Of a stretch of DNA of 64,000 nt, positions 12,257-27,494 are shown one piece after another. The notes under the pieces were generated by a model. It saw nothing but the letters and a program-made list of their open reading frames with translations, made no database searches and had not been told where the DNA came from. How positions within the stretch are numbered: position 1 is the stretch's first letter; the number at the start of each line of letters is the position of its first letter. The stretch covers positions 36,754 to 100,753 of the forward strand of contig JABVXV010000234.1 in NCBI GenBank assembly GCA_013365325.1. Reading direction: 5' to 3'. The translations under genes and the position numbers were made by a program. The DNA comes from Dipetalonema caudispina. Its lineage: Eukaryota > Nematoda > Chromadorea > Rhabditida > Onchocercidae.

Positions 12257-15200
12257 TCAATGTTTCCTGGCATAATTGATAAGAACCATAGCTGTAATGA
12301 TCAAGCAAACGGCAAATGAAATTATTACATGCAAGATCAGCATTGATAGACGAATTATCGTGACCTGAAATTAATTAAAGAATGAATTGTGAGATTGGAG
12401 TCAAATTTATGATCAATGCATAATTTGCTAAGAATTCAGTCATTTCTGCTAAGGCTACAATTTTCCAATTTATTAAATGAAGGGATAAATGCCTAGTTAG
12501 AAGTTCGGGCTTATCCTAGTCCATATATAAATATATATGTTGTTCTTCTTTCTAATCTCAATTCGCGGGCCACATCATTCAATTTCAATTTTTTTCATCC
12601 CAGAAAAATTAGAACTTTAAAAATTGTTCATCTGACAAATATCATTTATTAAACACTTTTTAATCGATTAAGCATTCATTCCTGAAATAGTTTAGGAAAT
12701 TAAATCCAAGTAGTGGAAATTTCACCCAACAAAACTTGTGTTTCGTTTCTTCTTCTGCTATTTCAACGGTTTGAACTTTCGCTGATATTCTTGCATTTCC
12801 TGCATTTTCATTCTCTAAATCAAACTTTTGAATTAAGATGATCAATCAATCTAACTTCTAATCAAGTTAACGAATGAATTTAACATCGCAAATTAAATTG
12901 ATGAAGCTATTTCTTTTATCATTTTTTTGCAACAAATGAAACATGAAAATGTTTTGCTAACATCATTTAGCAACATTTATCAACTTTTACATGTAGGAAA
13001 ATTTTCGCTCGAATCCTTTATCATGCTTTTTTATCAAAGTGAAAACTGTAATTGTATGAAATAATAATTAATATTTGATAATGCTAATAACTTATATCAT
13101 AATTGTCGTAAAAAATTCAATCAGAATTTTATTAGAAACAAAAAAAAAAAAAAAAAAAAAGCCAACCAATATTTTCATTTTTTTCGGACACTTTCTTTGC
13201 ACTATAGGCATCCAGAAAACTAAAGCCAAATAGTGCTGTGCAAAATATACACAAATAAAAACCAGTAAGTAAAACTGGCCATCTTCCATAATATCGGATA
13301 AGGCCCGTTTTATGATGTATTGTCGCAGAGAGTATTCCTAAAGCTACAAGTAATTTTGTTAATTTTGTCAATTTTTATTTTATTTTCAAAAATTTTATTT
13401 TAGTAATGCAAAAAGAATTTTACTAAATTTTTCACCTCATAGATCATACACTTATGTGAGTATAATTTCTATATCATATGCTAAATTAAAATAATAATAA
13501 CATCATTATAAAATCATTTGAAATCAATTAAGTATCTTTTATATGTTCACTTAAAATCCTATAAAAATTTTAATTGCTATCTTAATTTCGAAAAACATCT
13601 CAGTGTTATATATTTTGAATTAGTAAGTAATGTATTAGTAAGTAATGTATTGTAAATGAATTCAATAGAAAATAAATTTAAGATTTAACAAAATATTTAA
13701 AAAGAATCTAATGCGCAAAAAAAAAAAAAAAGTAAATGTCAAATATCACACATGCAGCAATGAATGCAACAGTTGCCAAGATACGATGAAACCATTTAAA
13801 ATAGAATCGTTTCATAAATTTCCGTTTGAATTGATACAACGCTAACATAATTTGTATTACAACAAGCATATATGCAATTAAACCTGCCCAGGTATGCACT
13901 GGTTTCATAAAATGCTGTAATTTAGTCAAAGAATTATCCATTTGAATTATATAGTAAATAATTTTTTGCAATAATTTCATAGTATAACTAGTATATTAAA
14001 TTCTATCTTGTTAATTTTGCATCAATTAAAAATGATTGAAAAATATAAAATGTTCTAAAATTTCATATTTTTGAATAATTTTTTTTTCGAAAAAAAATGG
14101 GAAAAAAAAACAAACATGTAACATTGTTGAATAATTTTGATAATATAATCTACGTATAGAAAAATTTTCAGAATTATAAAAAAAAAAGACATTTCTTAAA
14201 AATTATTTAAATTATTTCTGCTACGCTAGTGATGAGATTTTTATTTTTTATGATTATTTCCAAAAAGAAAAAAAAAAAAAGAAAACGAAACAATCTAACC
14301 TCTATGCTACATTGTCGTGTACACCATAAATAAAATTGAAATTTCGATTGGATAAAAATGAGACAAATAGCTACCGTTTGTAACATTATGGATATTAGCG
14401 CACCACCACGATGAAGCTAAATAGAAATACTTTTTTTTTTTTTTGGGAAATATTTGCTGTTAAAAAAAAGAAAAAAAATTATTTCGAATTTTTTTTTTTA
14501 CAAGAATTTTGAAAAATTGACTAAAACATACCTGAAACCAAATAGGCATTTGATCGATTTGTATGGTAGGCCAAAATGTTTTAAAATGTCGTGATAATAA
14601 TATTGCATTTGATAAGAGAAACCACCAACTCCAAATCATTAAGATTACTGCAAATTAAAAGAAAAAAAAAAAAGTAAAAATTTTCAATTTTCAAATTCAT
14701 TTTGATATTTTTCTTTTTACTGTCATATTTTTGAAAAAAAAAAACAATCGTTTTGAATAAATTTGAATAATATTAGTAGAAAATTTTAAAAAAATTCAAG
14801 CCATCAATTTCGTTTTTTTAACAATTAATTCTTTTGAAACATTAATAAATTTTAATTTATTTCACGTCCTTAATTGGAAAAAGATTGGAAAAAGAAAGAA
14901 AGAGACATAAGATTTGGATTTGTCAAGATACCCAAGTTATACTTAAGTTATATGCCAAGGAAAATCAGAAATCCAAACCTGAATGAAAACCAAATATTAG
15001 AAAAGAGGAGGAAAATGATCCAAATTAATATTGTAATTAATTTAGGTAAGCTTAAATGTGTTAGCCTAATTTATACTATCCTGGTTTATATCTAATTTAT
15101 TGAATAAAACAAATATATCGTCTAATTTTTCAAATATTAAATTGAACAAGTGCTTGATTGATTTGTTAATTCTAATAGATTCATAGGTAATTTTTAAAAC

Positions 15201-17390
15201 AAAAAAAAAAAAAAATATTCACATTAACATGTAGCTTATTATTATAAATTATTAACTTTATTATAATTAAAAATTAAATAACGGAAAATTATTTCGATTG
15301 AAGCAATAATGTTGATGTTTTTCTTTTTTTTTCTTTTGTGAAATATTAATTTACTTACCATGTAAAGTTACCATTGCATACGTGGTATTACGTGAAAACC
15401 ATTTAACTTGTCGAGCATTTTTGATATTTTCAAATTTTCCATTTTTTTTCCGTAACATATTAATTTTTGTTGTTGTTGTCCATGGATAAAGTGAATCATC
15501 CGATAATGAATGCATCTTCTTTACATATGCTAATATTTTATTTAGTATCATTATTAATATTATAATTTTTGTTTATTTAAAATTGAAAAGGCAAAAGGAA
15601 AAAAAAAAACTGCAAAAATTTGAAAATTTTTGTTAAATTTTAAACACTTACTGTATTGATCAATCGATCCACGGACAAATTGCAAATAATACGAATTGGC
15701 TAGTAAATTGTATACCTGAAAATCCATTAATTTCATATAAAAGCATTTCAATTAATAAATAAAACACAAAAGATTATTAATTTTATGAGAAGTTAAAGGT
15801 TGATAGTGATGATTCAAGGAAATTGAATAGAATAATTTAAAATAACAAACAAAGCAAACTTTCGATTTATCATCATCAGACAACCGGTTAAGCTGTTTGA
15901 AATCGACATGAAGCATGCAAATGAAAGTATCATCATTTACAATAAAACTGGAGTTTACAATGAGAATAGCTGTAGCCTGGAATTAATTCAATCTATTTAT
16001 AGTCTGTAATAACTGAAATCTGTACTAATTCAATAATTAAATTAAAATTTCTCTCCATTTACAAATTAACCCAATAAGCAAATAAAAATTAAAGTGAATT
16101 TTCTATCAAGAAAGCGGAAGCTTATTCAATTTGGTAGTTTTTGATTAAGCTAAATATTCGTAATAATTAGGATTGCAAATTTTACGAATAATTAAAGTAT
16201 CACGTAACATCTAAGCGTAGAATTCCTATTAACTTAAACTTATTTATCAGATGGATTAGTTTAACCTCATGCAAGCGAGTATTATAAGTACCATCATTAT
16301 ACGATATGTATGCTTTTCCCTCGTCAACACCGTTGTAAACACATTCTAACACTGTATCATCACCCTAAATATTGCAACGTTGATTATGTAAATTTGATGA
16401 AATTTCTTAGAAAAATAACTTTAGGTTTTTATTTTATTTGCCAATATTGTAGAATCAATCATTTCAGATTGGCAAATCACTCTTCAAAATTGTGTAGTGC
16501 ATTAGAAAAACAAAAGTTGATAAATGAAGAACAGCTGATAAGATGCGATTAAAATAAATGCTAGCATGTGTAGTTGATCAAGCAATATCGATTCAAGCTT
16601 TGATACCATATTTTGATCATTCGAAAATCCCAATGCAATGTACATTGCGTAAGATGGTAAATCTCTAAGTAACGCTTCCAGACGTAAGCGAAGAAACGAA
16701 CCACGACCACTTACGGACCATCGTAAATTTGCGGTACATTCATTACCATTACATCCATTAGGTACAGACCTTTTTTTAAAAAAAAGAAAATTCAAAATAG
16801 AAAAAAAAAAAAAAGAAAAACAAATTAATCAAGGTTACATAACTTTAACTTATTGCTCATCAAATTATTACCTGAAATTAATTAACATACTGCATACCAA
16901 AATATAAATCGTTAAACTTTTAACAGGGTTAATAACTTTATTTTTCTTTTTCTTTTTCTTGTGCGGTGATAATCTTTTCAAACATGATAGCAAATTATCA
17001 ATTATACTAATGTAAAATTAATGATATGAAATGCATACATCATTTCATGATAAGCAAAACGTATTTGGTTATTTTGAGAAAAAAAGAAAAAAAAAAAAAA
17101 CTTTAAATGATAAGAAATATACCAACAACCATGTAGAGTTCCACAACTACCTCGTTTTACTCTAGTACCATTGAGTAATGGAACTGTTTGAAGCTAAAAA
17201 AATAAGTTGAAAATCACACATTTAACCATTACAAAATACTGATCATCTATAATTTCTCTCTAATTTTTTGAAGCAAAAAATAATTTTTAAAAGTGACGGA
17301 TCAAGAAAAAAAAAAAAAAAAAATTAAAAATGAAACCTGAACAAGAAAGAAGATAAAAGAAAGGTACATTGTGCAAGAATTAGTGAACAT
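12257..17390 (-). CDS. DOMON-cytochrome b561 membrane protein (FRRS1/ferric reductase-like), 13 exons
   Basis: Exons: 17390-17337, 17193-17123, 16769-16607, 16364-16266, 15976-15860, 15715-15652, 15529-15359, 14647-14532, 14416-14300, 13914-13752, 13343-13167, 12799-12726, 12364-12257. Every phase joins, giving 497 aa. Order: signal peptide (MYLSFIFFLVQ), then a Cys-rich start (CGTLHGC). The DOMON domain (residues ~50-220) has YIALGFSNDQNMGDDTVLEC, ISYNDGTYNTR and YYLQFVRGS. The six-helix cytochrome b561 core follows. Candidate haem ligands are His246 (TLHV), His287 (LHRGG), His331 (PVHTWAG) and His367 (FHRIL). A cytosolic linker and a last helix ending NYARKH complete it. The family passes electrons from cytosolic ascorbate across membranes, often for ferric/cupric reduction; that role here is inferred. 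The weakest joins are exon 5 and the GTTGGC donor of exon 11. The start could be the Met at 17390 or 17369. Confidence 0.88.
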
Positions 17391-19439
<2,049 letters not shown>

Positions 19440-20912
19440 ATGAAAGAAACATCATTCGATGTATTTGGTTGCGATAAACGTCGGTTCGTACGTTTATTAC
19501 GCTCACTTTTGCGTCAATCCAAGCGATCAGTGTCTGCATCGTTAATTTCGGTTTGTTTTTTTATCATATTTTTACATATTTTTTTTTTCATTTCACCTCA
19601 TTTTATTAAAACACATATTTTTTCCCCCCCTCCCCTTTATTTAATTGAAATCTTTATAATATTGTTACAATTTAAAAGATTAAAAGAGAAAACTAACCAT
19701 CAAAACAATTTTTCCATTTCAAATTTAAAAAATTTTTATGAACAAAATTTCGAATGTTATTTAATAAACTTTAGCAAATGAATTAAGGATTAAATCTATT
19801 AATAGCCATATTGACAGTAGGCAAGTAAAAAAAAAAAAATACAGTATGAACAAAATGATCAATTTCATTTATTTCTTTCAAAAGTAAAGAAAAAGTTCAA
19901 AAGATTTAGGATTTTTTTGCCTGAGATAAAGTAAATTTTGTTTTCGTTTTTCTTCTTCCACTTCTTACTCTTCTCTTCATTTGTCATAATCTTTGTCGTC
20001 TTTATTTCCTTCTTTTTCGAATTAAACAAAATTATCAGTTTGATAAGAAAAAAAGAAAAAACAAGTTAGGAATGAAAAATTTTCCGCATTTTTTGTTCAT
20101 TTTTTTTATCTCTCGCAATTATAACAAAAGCTTATTAATGTAAAGAATGCAATTATTGCATAAACAAAAATGATAAATATTTGATTTAAGAGTTGAAAAA
20201 TTCTCGATAAACCTATTAATTAAATTAAATCGTAAAGTGCGGAAAGATTAAGAGAATTACGATCATTTTTGTTTTTGTTCTTCTCCTTTTTTTAAATTTA
20301 AAAATCATTCGTAATGGAATTATTGTATTTGTAAGCACAAAATTGTTACATGAAAAATAGCTCATAAATGTTGAAAATAATTACCTTAAATATAAATCTG
20401 TATGCAATTAGCAACCTGAATGAAATACAATTAGTAATATTAGCAATAACGGAATTAACAACGTGATAAAATTAGCAGCCTAGCAAAATTTGTTAGAAAT
20501 AGGAATAATTAGGCTTGAATGGAATTAGTAGCTTAGCAAGAAATGGAATTAACAGATTGAATGAGATGAAATTTGCTATTTAAGGAATAAATCTGATAGT
20601 TTATTTGTTTCGTCTCTTTTTTTTTTTTTTTTTTTTTAATTATTCAAATTTCTTCGATATATTAATAACACTTATATTATTTCATCTTTTCTCTCATATA
20701 AATAATTGTAGTCTTTCAAATTTTAATTTAAAAGATTTTGTATGTCATTTTATTCAATAATAATAGTAATTAATTTTCATATTAATTAAATTTTATAACA
20801 TATCATATTTCATTGTTACTAATTTTCGAATTATTCAAATAAAATATTTTTTCAGGATAAATTTCGGCAAAATCTTTCAACAAATTTTTATCTCGGTGAT
20901 AAATATTGTTAA
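19440..20912 (+). CDS. Possible two-exon small basic protein (55 aa)
   Basis: Exon 1 is 19440-19550, from an ATG to a GTTTGT donor (phase 0, 37 codons). Exon 2 is 20856-20912, after a TTTTTTCAG acceptor, and encodes 18 residues and a TAA stop. Joined, it gives a 55-residue basic protein. Exon 1 has far more CG dinucleotides and balanced codon use than its surroundings (CDKRRFVRLLRSLLRQSKRS), as real exons here do. The protein ends YLGDKYC. It has two Cys, no clear signal peptide and no domain I recognise. The RRFVRLLRSLLRQSKR stretch could form an amphipathic basic helix. Alternatives are the 5' end of a longer gene with other exons, or a relic. It lies about 0.7 kb upstream of the TFIIA start on the same strand. 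Confidence 0.4.
20400..20580. repeat. Degenerate short repeats (GGAATTAGCAGCTTAGCAA-like)
   Basis: Variants of ATTAGCAACCTGAATG, ATTAGCAGCCTAGCAA, ATTAGTAGCTTAGCAA and ATTAACAGATTGAATG recur at irregular 30-60 bp spacing, in the intron of the putative small gene. Confidence 0.5.
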
Positions 20913-21645
20913 TTAAAGATGCATAAAAATCAAATGCTAGCATATATTATGCATGCATCTACAAATTATAATTTAAACTATCAAATTATTAACTGTTTCA
21001 TTTAATTAATAAATTAAAAAAAAAAAAAAAAAACAAGGACATTGATTAGTTCTCCAATTAATTTGTATGTTTTATGGTAAATTTTTAAACTAAAAAAAAA
21101 TTATTTTAATTTACTTAATTGCTTTTGCTTAATTTTTACTAAAAATTTACTTAATTTACCTATCATAAATTAGAAGAGAAAGAAAGAAAACAAACAATAA
21201 AAAATGCTTTGGGATTATCATTTGTATAGAGGCCCAGTTTAAATGGCCGCCATTAGAAATAACTGTTGGCAAGGTATTGAATAGGTGTAGTGTGGTTGTT
21301 TCATCTTTGTTAAACGTAATTTATTAAATTATACGTGTACGTTTAGTTTACTTAGTTTACATTTATATAAAATATTTCCGTAAGATAATTATTTAAATAC
21401 AAATTATTGTTATATGAAAAAGTACAAAATAATATTAGTTAATGAAGTCTAACTATCGATTAATCAATATGACAAACGATAGTGCTTTATAATATAATGG
21501 TTTGATTGTAAACATTCATTTTTGGTAGTTCAATTTTTTTTTCTTTTTCTTATTTCCATTTCTGATTCATATAATTTTAGCATTGTATCATTGTATACAT
21601 CATACGGTACCAACAAATTTTTCATACATTGTCATTGTTCAAACA
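20913..21645. other. Region upstream of the TFIIA large subunit gene
   Basis: No coding exon seen. A TATAATTTTAG acceptor-like site near 21580, about 65 bp before the TFIIA ATG, could be a spliced-leader or 5'UTR acceptor. Confidence 0.4.
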
Positions 21646-24600
21646 ATGTCGCAACAGCAGCAAGCAGGCCATACAATCGTAAGCTTTTTTTTTTTTTTTT
21701 TTTTCTTAAATCTATTAGAAAATTTATTTGAATATAAAAATTTTAGGTTTAATTTTGAACAATTTTCAAGTTTTTTTTTTTTTTTTCTTCACAAAATATG
21801 TATTTACTAATCTGATATTCGTGTTTTTGAAAATATGTTTGGATGGTATTCTAATCAGTTCTCTACCCAATAAAAACTTATGTGAGGTACCAAAATGTAT
21901 GTGAAATATTACACATATAGTATTCTTCCCTCGTCATTGCATACTGTTATAAATAATGTATGTGACGTTTCATGGGAAGTTTTGGCGTTTCATCAGGTAC
22001 ATTTGACATATTTGCATATATTAATGGTTTTCATGGTTCAAAGATCATGGAAGAGGAAAAAGGAAGGAAAGAAGCTTTTGCAGGCAGATGTATACAAAGG
22101 TGTGATAAATGATGTTATCGGACAAGTTAAAGAAGCATTTCTAGACGAAAATGTTGATATTGATGTTTTACAGCAGCTCAAAAAGGTACATCATCATTGT
22201 ATGTTTATAATCAGAAATATTGAGTTGTCGTTGTTTGGCTTCTTCATATAAAATTGCTCGAATTTCATGATATTGTCCTTTTTGATTTAGCAGTCATTTC
22301 TTAAATGTAGTACGCTTCAGTAATGGAAGTCTTGATAATGTAGCTCGTTGTCTCTTCGTTCTTTTTACTTCTGTTACTTTTGTTTTCCACTGCAGCTTTT
22401 AAAATCATGCAACTTCAACTGTTATTAGATTGAAATAAATTTTGGTGTCATGCAGCTTTTAATTTAGTTGCTTTTCCAGGATTGGGAAGAGAAATTAATC
22501 GCGAGCAACAGCGTTGATTGGGATGGTCCACGACATGTGCCACCACCTCCATTACGACAGATGAAGCAACCAATTATGGCAAGCACAACTATACCTCCAG
22601 GCAGTACTGTTCGTATTGCACAAAATGGGCAGGTGGATACCGTTTTTATCATAAGTATAGTTCGATTTTCAAGGGAAGGAAAGAAAGAGAAAAATAAAGG
22701 AGAAAAGTATTACCGTACATTTATTGATATTTTGTTTATCACTGAAATCGTTTACCGTTTAATAACAAATTGCGTACGTTATATTTCATTTCAGTACCCT
22801 CTGGTGTATGTTTCTTCCATTCACGGCATTGAGTAAAGCGCTTACCATAAAAAAAAAGTGTTTTATTAGAAGTGATAATACTTGAAAAACTGGATCCACG
22901 AGATTAAGTAGATTTATTTGCTGAGTAAATTAGCTGTAAAGAAGTGTGTTACGTGTTTTATTTTCTTGTTTACTTTCAAGCCATTTTGATAATGTAGAAT
23001 GTAGTACAGTGGCTGAATAACTAGTTTTCCGTGGGATGGATCACTTAGGATTCAATGTAATTCTTTTTCAAAACCTATCAAGTCTTAATTACTAGTGAAT
23101 TTATAATTCATGAGGGAGAGTAATCATTACTCAAGTCGAGAAAACAGAGTTAATTTCTTATTTAATTTAATACCGATGATTGTCTCATTTCAAGGCGCTT
23201 TCAGTATCTTTTTCTGGAGAAGGAAAGATGTCAAACATTCATTCCTTCTTTGTTTATTTTTAAATTTTGTTCTACATTTCAAAGCTTATCTCTATATATC
23301 TACAGCATATACATTGGAAATGATCTCAGAAATTTTTATCTCTAATTTAATCACTGTAGCACATATTGGTTCAACAGTCAGCACGATCATTATCATCATC
23401 ATCATCGTCACAAGCTGCACAGTCGGCATTGGTTATGCAAGCAAGCGGTACATCAAGTGTACAAAGGCCAGTACATCAGGTACAGTATATTAGCGCCGCC
23501 AACATTCCGGTCAGCAGTGACCCAAATACTGTTGTAATACAGGTAATTTTTCGTTTTGCGAGTTGCATGGTGGTAGTGTTGATTTTGGCTGGTACCACCA
23601 ATTGATAAGTTTTTCAAAGTCGGTAAGAGACATATATTTTTTCGAGTGATGCGATTATTACTAACTGGATTTTTGCACATGATTGGTAAAATTGTCACGT
23701 GACAAAATTCAACGCTCACGAAACTAACGACTTCATATATATTGTGGGTTCTTTACATTGTAGTTTCCAAAGATGTTTAAGATCTTTTATCTTTGTTTCC
23801 TTTTGCTTCTCACTATATCCATTAAGATAGGTGAGATATAAAAGGAAAGAATTTCTATAATTTGTGAAAGATGGCCAAGTCAATTTCATTTTTCTGCAGT
23901 TTTATATAAGAGAAATGGATATGCAGAATATGTGCTTTGGTATAATATGGAATTATGTTATTTCTTCAGTGCAAATATATTCATTAAGAAAACTGGAAAA
24001 ACTAAGGGTTAAGGATGTGTATTTTGGGTTTCCAATTTGTTATCGTTTCAGCGACAATCAGTGAACCAGAATACATCGCAAATAACCGCAATGGCTCCTG
24101 GAATGATTGCATTTCCTGCTGGGCAAGGTCAAGCACGAATTGTTCAACAGGGTGGTCAACAATTTTTGATGCATGGTGCGGAATCCTGAATTCACCTTCT
24201 TCTCTACCACTTATGCTCCATGTGATTATGGGAGTCGAACTTAGAAAAAAACTCTAGATGTTACTGTTTATCTTCTGGATAAACCTAATGTCAAAAATTG
24301 TTATTGCTTAGTACTATGTACTGACGGATTTTCGGTTTTCTGCAGGAAGTGGGACAACTAATCTTCCTACGGGCAGCAGCGTTATGATTTTGAATACTGG
24401 TTCACAAATCCCGGTAACCTTGAATAGCGCTGTCGTTTATCAGCCAGCAAATAGACAGTCTCTTCAATCCGGACAATCTAATCCGAAACCGGAGGACACA
24501 ATACAAATGCTTGATGGAGCAACAAGTTTGACTGTTAATACATCTAAAGCCGGTTCATCTGGCATTGATCGCAAACGTACAGAACGAGAAACCGATCAAA

Positions 24601-25909
24601 AATGCAAAGGTAAAACCAGCAACTAGTTGTGCAATATCTTTAATTCAAATTATTATAACTTCGCTTGCTAGTGGAATTCATAGCAGCTTGGGCGAAATCA
24701 TTAAACTTGAAAGCACGTTGGTAATTGAAATGATCATTGCATATTTTTTTGCGCTTATATGAGCAATAAACCTTGTGAAACACCTGAAAATGAAGCAAAG
24801 AACACAGTATTTTTAATACTTGGTTAAAAAGTTTTGCTCATTCGCTGGTCATAGTCCAATGTTTGGCAAAACTACATTGGTTGACCTCGGACGTTGTCAT
24901 CTTGATATATTAGTATGTACAAATACAGTGTTAAATTTTAATTTCTATCGTTTATGTTCTAGGTTCTTTAAAGAAAATAATACAATTAGACGGTGCAACA
25001 CGAGTAAGTGATTCGTCATCAGAAGAAGAAGAAATGGATGAAGAAGATGATGATGATCCGTTGAGGACAATTGCTGACCGTATAAGTGAAGAAGGAAATG
25101 TAGTTGAAGACGAAGATCAGGTATTTAGTCTTTTAATGAACCAATTTATATTTGTCAGAAAAGAAAAAACAATTCTTTTGCTGGTATCAAAAAGGATTCA
25201 GTGGTAATTGTTAACTTGAAATACGCAATTAACAGTTGTTTTTCCAGATGCTAAATATGATGTAGTTGTCCGCTCACACTAAAATCTTTTTCTGCCCACA
25301 GAATAAGACATCGTATTAATCTGTAACTGATTAGAATCTGATTAAACAAAGACGGTCTGAAACGACTTAAATTTTTTTAATTTAATTAGTGCTTCTTGAT
25401 TATTTAAATGCATTTTACAACTTTACTCAATAATAACTTCAATGGCGCTCCTTATGTGCTGACAAAGCTATTACTTTATATTTGAAGTATTAAGAATGAA
25501 TTCAGGTGACCGAAGAAGATCCTCTGAATTCTGGTGATGACCAAAGTGACGATGAAGATGTAGAAAGGCTTTTCGAAGCAGAGAACCTCGTCATGTGCCA
25601 ATTCGAAAAGGTAGCTTTTCTTCTCTACCATTTATTTTCTGTCGTTTGACATGGTATTCGGTAAATACGTTACTTCCAGGACTGTTGTACTCTTCATGTC
25701 CCAAGCTTTTTGAAGCATTCACAGTGATGGAGGCGTGTGCTGTAGAAAAATCACTATTAAGGTACATATATTAACTGCAAAAATTATTAGTGATTTTGTA
25801 GGTACATCGTGCTCGCAGTAAGTGGAAGTTCACGTTAAAAGATGGGATAATGCATATACGTGGTAAGGATCACTGCTTCCAGCGTTGTTCGGGTGAGGCC
25901 GAGTGGTAG
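21646..25909 (+). CDS. GTF2A1: Transcription initiation factor IIA large (alpha/beta) subunit, 9 exons
   Basis: Exons: 21646-21678, 22084-22185, 22480-22632, 23378-23542, 24052-24175, 24346-24609, 24963-25120, 25506-25610, 25802-25909. Phases join throughout to give 403 aa (human GTF2A1 is 376). The N-terminal four-helix-bundle part has DVYKGVINDVIGQVKEAFLD and LKKDWEEKL. A long variable linker rich in Gln, Ser, Thr and Pro follows, including a Ser run after residue 100. Then comes the acidic block SDSSSEEEEMDEEDDDD, and PLNSGDDQSDDED, matching the family's PLNSEDDVSDEE. The C-terminal beta-barrel has CQFEKVHRARSKWKFTLKDG and ends GEAEW, like the human terminus. The protein pairs with TFIIA-gamma to stabilise TBP on promoter DNA in the nucleus. 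In many animals it is cleaved by taspase within the linker; a site is not obvious here. The first exon codes for only 11 residues (MSQQQQAGHTI), so an alternative start is possible. Confidence 0.95.
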
Positions 25910-27494
25910 CAGCAGTATCGGTTGAGGATAAAAGAAACTATTTGATTCGTTACAAATGTATGTAAGTATGGTCAAAATTGATACATGAGATTTAAATCTG
26001 ATTGATCGTTTGGCATTAATTTTAGATTGGCATATTAAAAAAGTTTTGATGCGGTTAGCATAATCCGGTTGGAGTTTAAAAGTTCCCTCAATTCACCTAA
26101 ACGAAATTTGCAGAATGAATTTATGTAGATTTGGATCATGACTTATTAAATTTAGAGAAATAGGGCATATGAATATATAGCTTCATTAGGATATATCACA
26201 TTAGAGGGATAACTTTTGAAAATACATGCATATGTTTTACGGATTTATTGGATAACAGTACTTTAGGTGTAGGCGAGCATGACTTTCTCTGAGCACTTTT
26301 GTATTGATGATGTCATCGATTGCGAATTAAAGTGATTTGCTTGAATTTTATATTTTATTATTATTCAATCGGTGGCATTTTATTATGTGTTTAGTATGCC
26401 CATAGATAGTGCGTTGTTTTCTGTTTAGCCGTTTTTTGTGCATCTGCTTTCTGTGCCTTTGACCGCTTCTCCATCTGTATTTTGCTTTCTTGTTTGTATA
26501 TTTCTCTCTGAAAGAATGCACCAGCGGCATTATTATTATTATTATCCTTTTTATTATTATCATTACTGTCATCACTTTTCCCCACTGACAGTTCATTTTA
26601 TTGTTTTAAGGGTTGATTGAAATCGCTTCATTTGATAAATGCATCTCGTTAAATTTCACTTTTCTCTTCACTCCACTTCTTTCGATTACGTCCAAAAATT
26701 TCCGTTAGAACATTATACACTCCGACAAAATGACCTTTTAATGGTCTTTCGATAATGATTTCAACTGACAGTATCAGTTACTACCTTCTCAACAATTATT
26801 ATATGTTTAAATGTCAAATTTTATTATACAATTCATTCATCATAGCGTGCAAAATTACTGCTGGATGTTTTCTTTTTTCTTTTTTTTTTTTTTTTTTTTC
26901 GTTTTTTCTACAACAACATTTAAGGCAATTGCCAAAATGGCTATTCCTAAAGTACAAATTGATCATTTCAAAATAATTGTTAGTAGCAGCTGTGCAAGAA
27001 ATCTCAATCGATAAAAAGCACAAATAACATTTGGTCATAAAGATTTGTTAACTATGATCAATCTAATATGAGCTCCATATAATCTCACATTATACATATA
27101 TATATATTTATATTCACACTTTACTAATTGTTATCCACATAGAGTAAATGATACTGTTTTATCGGAATTCATTATCTTGGGAATTTAATGTGATTATTTT
27201 TTTTTTTAATTAAAAATTGTTACAAAATATCTGCTTGAATCAAATAATCAAAAAAAAAGAAAAAAAAAGAATTTTTTATTAGTATAAAAAAGAATAATTA
27301 TCAGTCAAAATTAGTTAAATTTAAAATTTCATCAAAAATTATAATAATTATTGTATTATTATCAAAACTTCAAAGAAATGTCTGAATTTATCGATTTTTT
27401 TTTTTTTTTTTTTGATAATATTTGATACAATAATGATAAAATGCACCATTCACTAATCAATATATATATATGTTTATGCATTATGAATTTTTAT
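25910..27494. other. Convergent intergenic region between TFIIA and PDZ genes
   Basis: About 1.6 kb with 3'UTR sequence and A/T runs, a short ATT microsatellite at about 26529-26566 and a T-run near 26880. No supportable exon; the open frames on both strands around 26350-27040 are low-complexity. Confidence 0.5.

Noticed and set aside
26348..27040. Several overlapping frames on both strands after TFIIA
   Set aside because: Low-complexity Ile/Asn/Lys/Phe-rich translations of ATT and poly-A/T repeats, located in the 3' flank.
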